Below the pieces are notes generated by a model. It searched no databases and was not told where the DNA came from. It was given only the letters and a program-made list of their open reading frames with translations. Source: Nitrospirota bacterium (GTDB taxonomy: Bacteria; Nitrospirota; Thermodesulfovibrionia; UBA6902). From it: a stretch of DNA of 64,000 bases. The DNA lies in assembly GCA_016207885.1 (NCBI GenBank), contig JACQZE010000003.1, positions 357,117 through 421,116 of the forward strand, written 5' to 3'. The position numbers and the translations under genes are program-made. Shown here one piece after another: positions 47,907-56,198 of this stretch (the stretch's first letter is position 1; the number at the start of each line of letters is the position of its first letter).

Positions 47907-49055
47907 ATGGCAAAAACAAACCAGAATCAGGGAGTGTTTATTAGTTTTCACGAGGAAAATAATAAATCAGCGTATATAGCAGATGAATTAAAGAAATTCT
48001 TCACAGACTGGAAAGTCATTCATCACATTGTGAAAGATAAAATAACAATAAAAAATCCAGGGAAAATTATCCTAGAAAGTATCAGAGCATCTGATTGTTT
48101 TTTACAGATTTTCACTGATAGCTCACGGTCCGAATGGATGAAGAAGGAGTGGGCTTGGGCAAAAGACCAAAAAATGGAAAGAGACGGCGCATTTAACATT
48201 ATTGTGCTGACAACATCTTATTGCGATAAGAATGAGGATTTTACTAAAGAAATTAAAAATATAAAAAAAGCAGGGTATCGAGTTGAAAGAATTGATGAGG
48301 AAGATAAGGCTAGAAATATTTTGTCAGGTATTCTGGTTAATTATAAGAAACTGCTGAAAGATCAACATGGCAAAATTGAGTTGCCGGACTTCTGTAAAAC
48401 TCAAGCAGAAAAAGAACAAATTGAACTTGGACATGTTGGTGAGTTTATAATGAATTTTATAGGAGCTTATAAACGAGGCCTAAAGAGTGTATATCCGGAC
48501 AGAAAATCAATTATTAATCTGTTAGAAAAAAGATTAAGACGTCTTAGAAACGATGGGGGGGAAGTGAAGATGCTAGGCCTTGCACTTAGGAGATACACTA
48601 TTCCTAGTGAAGATGAGGTTAAGGAAGATGAAGGGAACGTTGGGCAATTGTTTTGGGATGCGATTAATGATGAAAGTAATAGATCAAACGCTAGACTTCT
48701 TCTGCTAAAGCTTGAATGTGATTCTGCGAAAGAACGCATCAAGATTGAAAGTCCAGATGCTATGACTGAAGACGAATCCAGATTGTTTAAAGCTAGCAAA
48801 AAGGTTCAACAAAAATATGTCGGCCATCGAAACGTGAAAATTGGTTATTATTACACGCCTTATGTCGGTATGGTCATATTTGAAGATGAAGCTTATGTGG
48901 AATTATACCATCTTGGCACACAAATCAAAGATAAGGCCATCTGTGGTCATGTGCCGATAATGTTAATAAAAAAGAATCCAGATGAGGGCTTATACGAATT
49001 ATTTGATTCCCATTTTGAAAATGTGTGGATAAACTCAAAGCAGGTTAATCTCTAG
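47907..49055 (+). CDS. TIR-domain protein with C-terminal sensor-like domain
   Basis: 382 aa. Residues about 8-150: TIR-like fold with VFISFHEEN, a central helix and WMKKEWAWA, in which Glu81 fits the NADase glutamate. Residues about 220-380: a domain ending YELFDSHFENVWINSK, resembling the phospholipase-D-like C-terminal domains found on prokaryotic signalling proteins. No classical cyclic-nucleotide-binding domain is evident. Stands directly before a nucleotide cyclase gene (13 bases). AT-rich compared with flanks. Possible NAD-degrading effector of a cyclic-nucleotide system. Confidence 0.75.
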   Translation: MAKTNQNQGVFISFHEENNKSAYIADELKKFFTDWKVIHHIVKDKITIKNPGKIILESIRASDCFLQIFTDSSRSEWMKKEWAWAKDQKMERDGAFNIIVLTTSYCDKNEDFTKEIKNIKKAGYRVERIDEEDKARNILSGILVNYKKLLKDQHGKIELPDFCKTQAEKEQIELGHVGEFIMNFIGAYKRGLKSVYPDRKSIINLLEKRLRRLRNDGGEVKMLGLALRRYTIPSEDEVKEDEGNVGQLFWDAINDESNRSNARLLLLKLECDSAKERIKIESPDAMTEDESRLFKASKKVQQKYVGHRNVKIGYYYTPYVGMVIFEDEAYVELYHLGTQIKDKAICGHVPIMLIKKNPDEGLYELFDSHFENVWINSKQVNL

Positions 49056-49068
49056 CTGAGGAATACTC

Positions 49069-50253
49069 ATGAGTGAACGCACAGGAACAATCCTTTTCTT
49101 TGATCTTGCTGGTTTCTCTACAAATAGCAACCCAACTCAAGTGAAGATTGCAGAATCATTTTTTGCAGAGGTGAAGAGACTAACCAGTACCGTTAAATCT
49201 GGTCGCCCGGATGCAGGCAAGTACTCTGTTTTGCCGACAGGTGATGGGGCAGCTATAATCATTTGGAAAGGGAAATCTGATGCTATAAAGAGTGAGCATG
49301 CTGCTTTATCGATAGCCTCAGAAATGATGGTCTGGGCTGACAGGCATAAACCTAAAATCGGTATCCGTTGCGGAATTAATCAGGGTATTCTTGATTTGAT
49401 TAAAGACCCTAATGGTCAAACAAATGTGTGCGGCGCAGCTATTAATGTTGCCCAGCGTGTAATGGATGCTGCAAATTCAGGCCAAATTTTATTACATCAT
49501 GATAATTTTGCAAAGCATATAGAATCTCACTACGAAAGCTCTAATAATAATTTGAGTTATAACCTTGATTCTATGTCTTACGAGATTCTCGCCAAGCACA
49601 ACGAAATCTTAAGGGTCAATACTGTAACCGGTAAGATTAAGATCAACGGTAGGAAATATCCATTTGGAAAATCTGGTGCGCCGGCAAACAAGTGGCATCT
49701 GCAAATAGAGCCGCCGATTTTGTCTCTTAACAAATACGGCATAAAAGATAAAAAAACTCCTCCTGAAAAACTTCTGAAAAAGCATAAGAAAATTGCTTGC
49801 GTGGGCGCAACGAATGACCAGCTTCCTGAAATTATTTTAAAGGTTTTGAAAAATAATCCATCTAAGATTTGGGATAGCATAATGGTCTACTTCCTTAAAG
49901 ATAAGACCTTTAAATGGATGGATATGAAGTCGGATGGTAGATCTCATAGCGAACTAATCGAGGCCAAGAAAGACGCAATAAAATGTCTGGCGAGCGTGCT
50001 GAAAGGCCATGTCAAACATCTCGAATTTAGAGAATATGATCGCCCGTTTTACTTTGCCTCTTATTGGGATTGGGATGCGCCTGGAGGTCGTATTCACATA
50101 AGCCCATACATTTGGGGAGCCGACGTCCGGCATTGCCCAGCTTTTGATTATACATGGATAACAAATCAGCCAACGCCACAGTATCTGGCATATAGAAATG
50201 GTTTAGAGCAATTGAGGAGTTTATCTAAACTAATAGTACCTGAAAAACTTTAA
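49069..50253 (+). CDS. Class III nucleotide cyclase with C-terminal sensor-like domain
   Basis: 394 aa. Residues 1-185: cyclase homology domain with both metal aspartates (FFDLAGFS Asp12; PTGDGAA Asp59) and Asn126/Arg130 in INVAQRVMDAA, so catalysis is plausible. Residues about 235-390: a domain with GGRIHISPYIWGAD and CPAFDYTW, likely sensory. Soluble. Cyclase next to a TIR gene recalls Pycsar, in which PycC makes cCMP or cUMP to activate PycTIR; base specificity cannot be judged here. Confidence 0.78.
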   Translation: MSERTGTILFFDLAGFSTNSNPTQVKIAESFFAEVKRLTSTVKSGRPDAGKYSVLPTGDGAAIIIWKGKSDAIKSEHAALSIASEMMVWADRHKPKIGIRCGINQGILDLIKDPNGQTNVCGAAINVAQRVMDAANSGQILLHHDNFAKHIESHYESSNNNLSYNLDSMSYEILAKHNEILRVNTVTGKIKINGRKYPFGKSGAPANKWHLQIEPPILSLNKYGIKDKKTPPEKLLKKHKKIACVGATNDQLPEIILKVLKNNPSKIWDSIMVYFLKDKTFKWMDMKSDGRSHSELIEAKKDAIKCLASVLKGHVKHLEFREYDRPFYFASYWDWDAPGGRIHISPYIWGADVRHCPAFDYTWITNQPTPQYLAYRNGLEQLRSLSKLIVPEKL

Positions 50254-50267
50254 TTCACGTCAAGGTT

Positions 50268-50972
50268 ATGGATAAAATATCTTTAGTGACCGGCGGATCC
50301 TCCGGACTTGGTTTTGAAATAGCCCGTTGTTTGTGTGAATCGGGGCAAAACGTGTGCATTGTTGCTAAAGACGAAGGCAAACTCAATACCGCAATCGACA
50401 AACTTAAAGAGATATGTAAGCAGTCCATTATCTTGGCCTGTCGCTCGAATGTCAGCCATGAAGACGATGTTAATCGTCTATTCCAATTTATCAGTACTAA
50501 TAACTTTCTGCCTGATATGGTATTCAACGTGGCAGGGATTGGTCTCTTTGGAAATCCCGAGGCTGCCACAAGAGAAATGATCAATAAGGTTTTCGAAGCA
50601 AATCTCATTGGCACGATCCTTGTTTCAACCTATGCTTTAAGAGCTATGCAAGCCACCGGCGGCATCATTGTAAATATTATGTCAACCGCAGCCCAAATCG
50701 GCAAAGCGCAGGAGTCAGTTTATTGCGCAGCGAAATGGGGAGCGCGAGGCTACACGGAGTCACTCCAAGCTGCAACAAAAGGGACATCAGTTAAAGTAAT
50801 CGCCGTTTATCCAGGCGGCATGAATACACCCTTCTGGAATGAAGGATGTGGATTGTCTCCGGATTTATCAAAATTTATGAGCCCCATTGACGTGGCAAAA
50901 ATAATTGTTGATACAGTCACAAAAAAAGATTCCATTGTAGTTACTGGAATGATTATTCAGAGAAGCGGTTAA
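50268..50972 (+). CDS. Short-chain dehydrogenase/reductase
   Basis: 234 aa classical SDR. Seen: VTGGSSGLGFEIA, NVAGIG, catalytic Ser in IMSTAAQ, and YCAAK. NAD(P)-dependent oxidoreductase of unknown substrate. Starts 15 bases after the cyclase. Followed by two genes on the opposite strand. Confidence 0.88.
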   Translation: MDKISLVTGGSSGLGFEIARCLCESGQNVCIVAKDEGKLNTAIDKLKEICKQSIILACRSNVSHEDDVNRLFQFISTNNFLPDMVFNVAGIGLFGNPEAATREMINKVFEANLIGTILVSTYALRAMQATGGIIVNIMSTAAQIGKAQESVYCAAKWGARGYTESLQAATKGTSVKVIAVYPGGMNTPFWNEGCGLSPDLSKFMSPIDVAKIIVDTVTKKDSIVVTGMIIQRSG

Positions 50973-50978
50973 CACACT

Positions 50979-51461
50979 TCAGCCTGTATGACGGTCTTCA
51001 AGTTCCGTTAAATTTTCCACACCTGCCATATCTGCCAGTGCTCTTGCATATGTCCTTAAATCAATCTGCAAAGCCGCAAGCTCTTTTCTGAATTCCATAC
51101 ATTTCTCGGGATAGTTGAAAGCACCAGCTACCGAGAGTCCATGCCATTTTGCGGTAAAAGGCCGGACAATTTGATTTAGCACCACCACTGCTATTTTGGC
51201 AAAATTAATGCAATCTCTCCCGTGATTTTTGATTGTTGCTCTGGTTAATCCAAAAAGATTATAAACGCTCTCAAGTGCCGTTTTTTCGTCCCCGTCTCTC
51301 ATTGGCAAAGGCTGAGTAGCTATTCGCGTGAGCAATTCTATATACATTTCCCATGCAGCATCCTTATCTTTTTCTTTAGCTTCCCATTCTGCTTCGAGAA
51401 AAGGCGCTTTAATCTTCAGCTTGGTCATATCCCAGTTTTCCAACCATTTTCTTAGCTTCAT
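50979..51461 (-). CDS. Helical protein of unknown function paired with a TIR gene
   Basis: 160 aa, all-helical, no recognised catalytic motif. Conserved-looking stretches are WELYIELLTR-like (AAWEMYIELLTRIATQP) and LNQIVRPFTAKWH. Lies 45 bases after the TIR gene on the same strand. Probably its partner (regulator or substrate sensor); this is inference. Confidence 0.6.
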   Translation of the reverse strand: MKLRKWLENWDMTKLKIKAPFLEAEWEAKEKDKDAAWEMYIELLTRIATQPLPMRDGDEKTALESVYNLFGLTRATIKNHGRDCINFAKIAVVVLNQIVRPFTAKWHGLSVAGAFNYPEKCMEFRKELAALQIDLRTYARALADMAGVENLTELEDRHTG

Positions 51462-51506
51462 GACGCTCTCCTTGAGATCAGAATTATCTTGTTGTAAATT
51501 CTTTGA

Positions 51507-52067
51507 TTAATGAGTGACCCCGCACATGAGACATTTGCTGTTATATTTCATCATATCTGAAGTATTCTGAATCAAATGAGCACGGGTTGTCCTCGCGTAA
51601 TAAGCGTCTTCAATCCAATCAGCAAGTTGACTGGCAGCTGTTGGATATGCTCTGTATCGTGCATAACAACTAGATTCCTCGCGTTCCCAATTGTCCTTAA
51701 ATCTTTGGGGCAGATGAGCACTTGTGCCACAACTTGGTAAGAGTATCCCTATCAAACCGTTTGGTGTATAGTCACCCTGACGTAGGCTTGTTTTTATCTC
51801 CCAGTCCATATATCTCCGACTATGTGTACACTTACCAATTAAAATAATTGAAACCGTAGAATCGCCCAAATACTTCTCCCGAATTCTTGACATGACATAT
51901 TCGGGATTAGTGCTATTGACAAAATCATCATTGTCGGAAGCTCCAAGAGCTTTAGGAATAAAAACACCTTCTCTATTAGCCCATCTTTTAATAAAATCAT
52001 CGACTTCGCCACGATCTTTCTGATGGAAAGAAATAAATACCTTCCTACTTATACCATAAAGAGACAT
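51507..52067 (-). CDS. ThsB-like TIR (DUF1863-type) protein
   Basis: 186 aa. Seen: SRKVFISFHQKD, DSTVSIILIGKCTHSRRYMDWEI, in which Glu90 sits at the NADase glutamate position, and an elongated C-terminal helix. Matches the small TIR proteins of Thoeris-type systems, which make cyclic ADP-ribose-like signals on infection. No ThsA (SIR2 or Macro) gene is adjacent. Good ribosome site GGAGGG. Inverted relative to the surrounding operon. Confidence 0.8.
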   Translation of the reverse strand: MSLYGISRKVFISFHQKDRGEVDDFIKRWANREGVFIPKALGASDNDDFVNSTNPEYVMSRIREKYLGDSTVSIILIGKCTHSRRYMDWEIKTSLRQGDYTPNGLIGILLPSCGTSAHLPQRFKDNWEREESSCYARYRAYPTAASQLADWIEDAYYARTTRAHLIQNTSDMMKYNSKCLMCGVTH

Positions 52068-52144
52068 TCCTATTCCCTCCTTTGGTTCTATTTTATGAAG
52101 TATAATATATCAAAATCAATTCAAATAACAGGGTCTTTAACGTA

Positions 52145-53317
52145 ATGTTAAAAAGTATCAAAATGGTTTTAATAGTACTGGACAGTCTAGGCATCGGCGA
52201 ACTTCCTGATGCTGCTCTCTACAATGATGTTGGAAGCAACACCTTAAAGCATATTTCAGAAGCAATAGGGGGCATTGATTTGCCCAATATGGAGGCGTTA
52301 GGGTTAGGGTATCTTGGCGACTTTAAGGGTATTAAAAAGATTGCAACTCCTAATGGTGCTTTTGGAATTATGGCAGAAGCATCAGCCGGAAAAGATTCTA
52401 TTACAGGACACTGGGAAATGATGGGGCTGATTCTTAAAGAATCTTTCCCAACATTTCCAGATGGTTTTCCAGAAGAAATAATGAGCGCAATTAAGGACAC
52501 TATTGGCATTGAAACATTGGGGAATTATGCTGCATCTGGCACAGAAATCATCAATGACCTCGGAGAGGCACACATGTCAACAGGATATCCTATAATTTAT
52601 ACGTCGGTCGATAGTGTTTTCCAGATTGCTGCTCATGAAGATATTATCCCCGTGGATAGGCTTTACAGATTTTGCGAAATCTCTCGCCATCTTTTGACAG
52701 GCGTTTATGGTGTAGCCAGAGTAATAGCTCGGCCTTTTATCGGCGAGCCTGGAAATTTTCAGCGTACTTCGAGAAGAAGGGATTTTTCACTTCCTCCTCC
52801 TGAACTGACCCTTCTTGACTCATTGAAAGACAAAGGTATTCCTACCATAGGAATCGGAAAAATTGGGGATATCTTTTCAAGGCGGGGAGTAGGAGAGGTA
52901 ATTCATACAACCAGTAATGAAGACGGTATAGATAAGACCATCAGAGCCATTTACAATATTGAGCGGGGATTAATCTTTACTAATTTGATCGATTTTGACA
53001 TGCTTTATGGCCATCGAAATGATGTGAAAGGGTATGCTGACGCCTTGAAAGCTTTTGATCGACGGCTCCCTGAAGTTTTCAACGCGCTGAAGGAACACGA
53101 TATACTGATCATAACCGCAGACCATGGATGCGATCCTACAACAGTTAGTACAGATCATTCTCGTGAATATGTCCCTCTCTTGATTTATGGAGACAATATT
53201 AAGAAAGGAATAAATGTTGGAGTGCGTAAGACTTTCGCTGATTTAGGACAGACTATCGCAGAGATATTTCAATTAAAACCTTTGAAAAATGGCAATAGTT
53301 TTTTATCAAGTCTTTAA
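52145..53317 (+). CDS. deoB: Phosphopentomutase
   Basis: 390 aa. Alkaline-phosphatase-fold enzyme interconverting (deoxy)ribose-1-P and -5-P. Seen: MVLIVLDSLGIGELPDA (metal Asp), AGKDSITGHWEMMG with the phospho-Thr loop, and ITADHGCDPT...TDHSREYVPLL. Full length. It links nucleoside salvage to the operon; a normal housekeeping gene would usually sit with other deo genes, which are absent here. Confidence 0.95.
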   Translation: MLKSIKMVLIVLDSLGIGELPDAALYNDVGSNTLKHISEAIGGIDLPNMEALGLGYLGDFKGIKKIATPNGAFGIMAEASAGKDSITGHWEMMGLILKESFPTFPDGFPEEIMSAIKDTIGIETLGNYAASGTEIINDLGEAHMSTGYPIIYTSVDSVFQIAAHEDIIPVDRLYRFCEISRHLLTGVYGVARVIARPFIGEPGNFQRTSRRRDFSLPPPELTLLDSLKDKGIPTIGIGKIGDIFSRRGVGEVIHTTSNEDGIDKTIRAIYNIERGLIFTNLIDFDMLYGHRNDVKGYADALKAFDRRLPEVFNALKEHDILIITADHGCDPTTVSTDHSREYVPLLIYGDNIKKGINVGVRKTFADLGQTIAEIFQLKPLKNGNSFLSSL

Positions 53318-53358
53318 TCTCAGGGCATTTATAAGCCCGCATTATTAATGCTCTATGG

Positions 53359-53388
53359 TTTGACATAAGCCGGTGCAAAGTATTAAAT
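53359..53388 (+). promoter_or_regulatory. Putative promoter of the glutamate synthase genes
   Basis: TTGACA (53359-53364), 18-base spacer, TTAAAT (53383-53388). About 60 bases ahead of the first ATG. Spacing and -35 are good, -10 is weak. Confidence 0.45.
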
Positions 53389-53446
53389 TATACAGCTCGA
53401 CCGGCAGGCAATTATGCCTGCTAATTTTTTCTCTAAAGAAGATAAA

Positions 53447-54574
53447 ATGTGCAGATTAGCCGCGTTAACTTCAGCTAAATACTTCTCCCCGATAGAGAAC
53501 GTTATCGCCCTTGAAACGATGAAAGAGGGGCATGACGGCTCAGGAATGGGCCTTATCCTCAAGGACCTCGGCGGCGATTTCAAAGACCTCAAGAACTATC
53601 CGATCCTCTCCGGCATCTGTTCAAAGAACGGCCTGAGCGCGCTTGACAGCTATATGGACAAGCTGGGCTTCCGTCTTAAACATGAATGGTCGCCAAAGAT
53701 CAAACCAGTCAAAGGGATCGAGAGGAGAGACTACTACTTTTCCAGGGCATATGATTACCCGGATGAATATAAAGGCAGATCGTTATCAGAAAGGGAAGGC
53801 CTGCTCTTAAATACAAGGGTGGCGCTCAGAAAGATGGGCGGAGCTGACGAATCCATAATCGTCTTTGCCTTCTATCCGGACATAATCGCCCTGAAAGAGG
53901 TCGGCGACCCGATGCAGCTTGGGGAGTTCTTCGGTCTTGACAACTCATCTCTGAAGGCAAAGATCATCTTTGCGCAGGGAAGGCAGAACACCAATTACGC
54001 CATTGACCTGTACGCATGCCACCCCTTCTTCATCCAGGGATACGGCACAATGACAAACGGCGAGAATACGGCATTTATCCCTATCAAAGAGTTCCTTCAG
54101 GGAAGAGGGATGCCGGGTTATATAGGCTATAACAGTGACAGCGAGGTATTTGCTCATATTCTTCATTACAGCTGCAGGCATCTGGGTTACCCGCTTACAT
54201 ATTACAAAGATATAATAACGCCTCTCAAGGCAGAGGAGATAGCAACGAGAAAAGACAGCGAGGTCGCGAGGCTTCTCAAGATGTCCTTGAGGCCGCTATG
54301 CATTGACGGCCCTAACTGCGTTATCGGTTTTACGCCGGACGGCACCACATTCATGGTGCAGGACGCAAAGAAGTTGAGGCCCGGCATTGTAGGCGGCATC
54401 AAAGGAAAGTTCGGCCTCATGTCAGAAGAGTGCGGGCTTGACAGCGCAATATCAAAAAGAGACAGGTCGCTGGATGTATTTCCAATGAAATACGATATGG
54501 TGATAATCGAGCCTGACGCAAAAGGAGTGAAGGTATGGAACCAGCTTCAAGGTTGGACAACAATCATAAGCTGA
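53447..54574 (+). CDS. Glutamate synthase glutaminase subunit (class II amidotransferase)
   Basis: 375 aa from ATG 53447. This start makes Cys2 the N-terminal nucleophile (MCRLAALTS), as class II amidotransferases require; the ATG 53414 start is therefore rejected. Releases ammonia from glutamine for the synthase subunit. Overlaps the next gene by 40 bases. Homologues in archaea and Nitrospirota are separate proteins like this one. Confidence 0.85.
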   Translation: MCRLAALTSAKYFSPIENVIALETMKEGHDGSGMGLILKDLGGDFKDLKNYPILSGICSKNGLSALDSYMDKLGFRLKHEWSPKIKPVKGIERRDYYFSRAYDYPDEYKGRSLSEREGLLLNTRVALRKMGGADESIIVFAFYPDIIALKEVGDPMQLGEFFGLDNSSLKAKIIFAQGRQNTNYAIDLYACHPFFIQGYGTMTNGENTAFIPIKEFLQGRGMPGYIGYNSDSEVFAHILHYSCRHLGYPLTYYKDIITPLKAEEIATRKDSEVARLLKMSLRPLCIDGPNCVIGFTPDGTTFMVQDAKKLRPGIVGGIKGKFGLMSEECGLDSAISKRDRSLDVFPMKYDMVIIEPDAKGVKVWNQLQGWTTIIS

Positions 54575-56196
54575 CGCTGAAAGATTTTCCATATGTCGTC
54601 CGCTGGAGAGATGACAGGTGCACGAGGTGCGGAAGATGCACCGCCGTATGCCCCATGTTGTCCATCGAGCCTTCGGTCGTTGTAAAGAGAAGCGTTCATT
54701 CCGACGGCCCGATACCGAATCCGAAGTCAGCAAGACAGACCGTCACGGTTATTAAACAGTCTACTGACGTTGACCGTTACTGCACAGGCTGCGCCACATG
54801 CTCGCTTGTATGCCCTAATGAGGCCATAGAGCCGGAGTTCAACCCTCAGCACAAGTTTGCCTTTCATAAAAACAGGGGCGGCCATCCTTACAGAAGGGGC
54901 GGCAGAAGAAATGACCCGCTTGTCTCCACACTTGACCGGCTCAAATTCACAAGGATATCGATGCTCACCGACCCTGCGCTTGACGCCGGGAGGCATGAGT
55001 TCAGGATAAGGACATACCTCGGAAGGATACTTCCCCCCGAGCAACTGCCGATAAAGATGGTGAACGGGAACCTCAGATTAGATAAAAAGACCGATACGTT
55101 CATACCTCCGGTAAGAGAGATATACCCTATCATGATAGGCAGCATGTCAATAGGCGCGCTCTCCCCGAATATGTGGGAAGGGCTTGCAATGGGAATAACA
55201 TACCTTAATGAAGTGGAAGGCATGCCTGTTGTCATGTGCTCCGGCGAAGGCGGGATGCCGGCAAGGCTGCTCAGGTCAAGGTTCCTGAAATATTTCATAC
55301 CGCAGATCGCATCCGGCTACTTCGGCTGGGACGAGATAGTCAGGGCCCTGCCTCATATGATAGAAGACCCGTGCGCGATCGAGATCAAGTACGGACAGGG
55401 CGCAAAGCCGGGTGACGGCGGGCTCCTGATGGCGCATAAAGTGCTTAAGCTTATTTCAGAGATACGAGGCGTTCCGATGGGTGTAGACCTTCCGTCCCCT
55501 CCAACGCATCAGACAAAATATTCTATTGAAGAAGCTGTCGCGAAGATGATCCAGTCCATGTCCATGGCATGGGGATTCAGGGTTCCGGTCTACCCGAAGA
55601 TATCGGCAACACAGACGTCAAAGGCGGTTCTCAATAATCTTGTGAGAAACCCGTTTGCTGCAGCGCTTTCACTTGACGGCGAGGACGGCGGAACAGGCGC
55701 TGCCTATGATGTGTCCATGAACAGCATGGGGCATCCTATAGCATCAAACCTCAGGGAATGTTATCTCGACCTTGTCAAACAGGGCAAGCAGAATGAGATC
55801 CCGCTGATAGCTTCCGGAGGAGTCGGAAAAAAAGGAAACCTTGCCGCGAACGCCGCCGCGCTCTTTATGTTAGGCGCGTCAGCTGTTTCTATAGGAAAAT
55901 ATATTATGCAGGCAGCTGCAGAATGCCTTGGAGATGAACAGAACCGCTGCAACGTCTGCAACCTCGGCAGATGCCCGAGAGGGATAACAACTCAGGATCC
56001 GAAGCTGTATAGAAGGCTTGACCCTGACAAGGTTGCCGAGAGGGTAGTTGAGGTATTTAAATCCATTGATATTGAACTCAAAAAGATCCTGGCGCCTATG
56101 GGCAGAAGCACAGAGCTGCCTATCGGCATGTCTGACGGCCTGAGCGCGGACGACCCTGCGATAGCAGAGAGATTAAAGATAAATTACGCGTGCTGA
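54535..56196 (+). CDS. Glutamate synthase central subunit with N-terminal ferredoxin domains
   Basis: 553 aa. Seen: two 4Fe-4S motifs near the N-terminus (CTRCGRCTAVCP, CTGCATCSLVCP), then the FMN-binding glutamate synthase barrel (MSIGALSPNMWEGLA, DGGLLMAHKV, SLDGEDGGTGAA, ASGGVGKKGNLA) and CNVCNLGRCPRGI ligating the 3Fe-4S cluster. Makes glutamate from 2-oxoglutarate plus ammonia. Expected to take electrons from the third subunit. Confidence 0.93.
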   Translation: MEPASRLDNNHKLTLKDFPYVVRWRDDRCTRCGRCTAVCPMLSIEPSVVVKRSVHSDGPIPNPKSARQTVTVIKQSTDVDRYCTGCATCSLVCPNEAIEPEFNPQHKFAFHKNRGGHPYRRGGRRNDPLVSTLDRLKFTRISMLTDPALDAGRHEFRIRTYLGRILPPEQLPIKMVNGNLRLDKKTDTFIPPVREIYPIMIGSMSIGALSPNMWEGLAMGITYLNEVEGMPVVMCSGEGGMPARLLRSRFLKYFIPQIASGYFGWDEIVRALPHMIEDPCAIEIKYGQGAKPGDGGLLMAHKVLKLISEIRGVPMGVDLPSPPTHQTKYSIEEAVAKMIQSMSMAWGFRVPVYPKISATQTSKAVLNNLVRNPFAAALSLDGEDGGTGAAYDVSMNSMGHPIASNLRECYLDLVKQGKQNEIPLIASGGVGKKGNLAANAAALFMLGASAVSIGKYIMQAAAECLGDEQNRCNVCNLGRCPRGITTQDPKLYRRLDPDKVAERVVEVFKSIDIELKKILAPMGRSTELPIGMSDGLSADDPAIAERLKINYAC

Positions 56197-56198
56197 TA

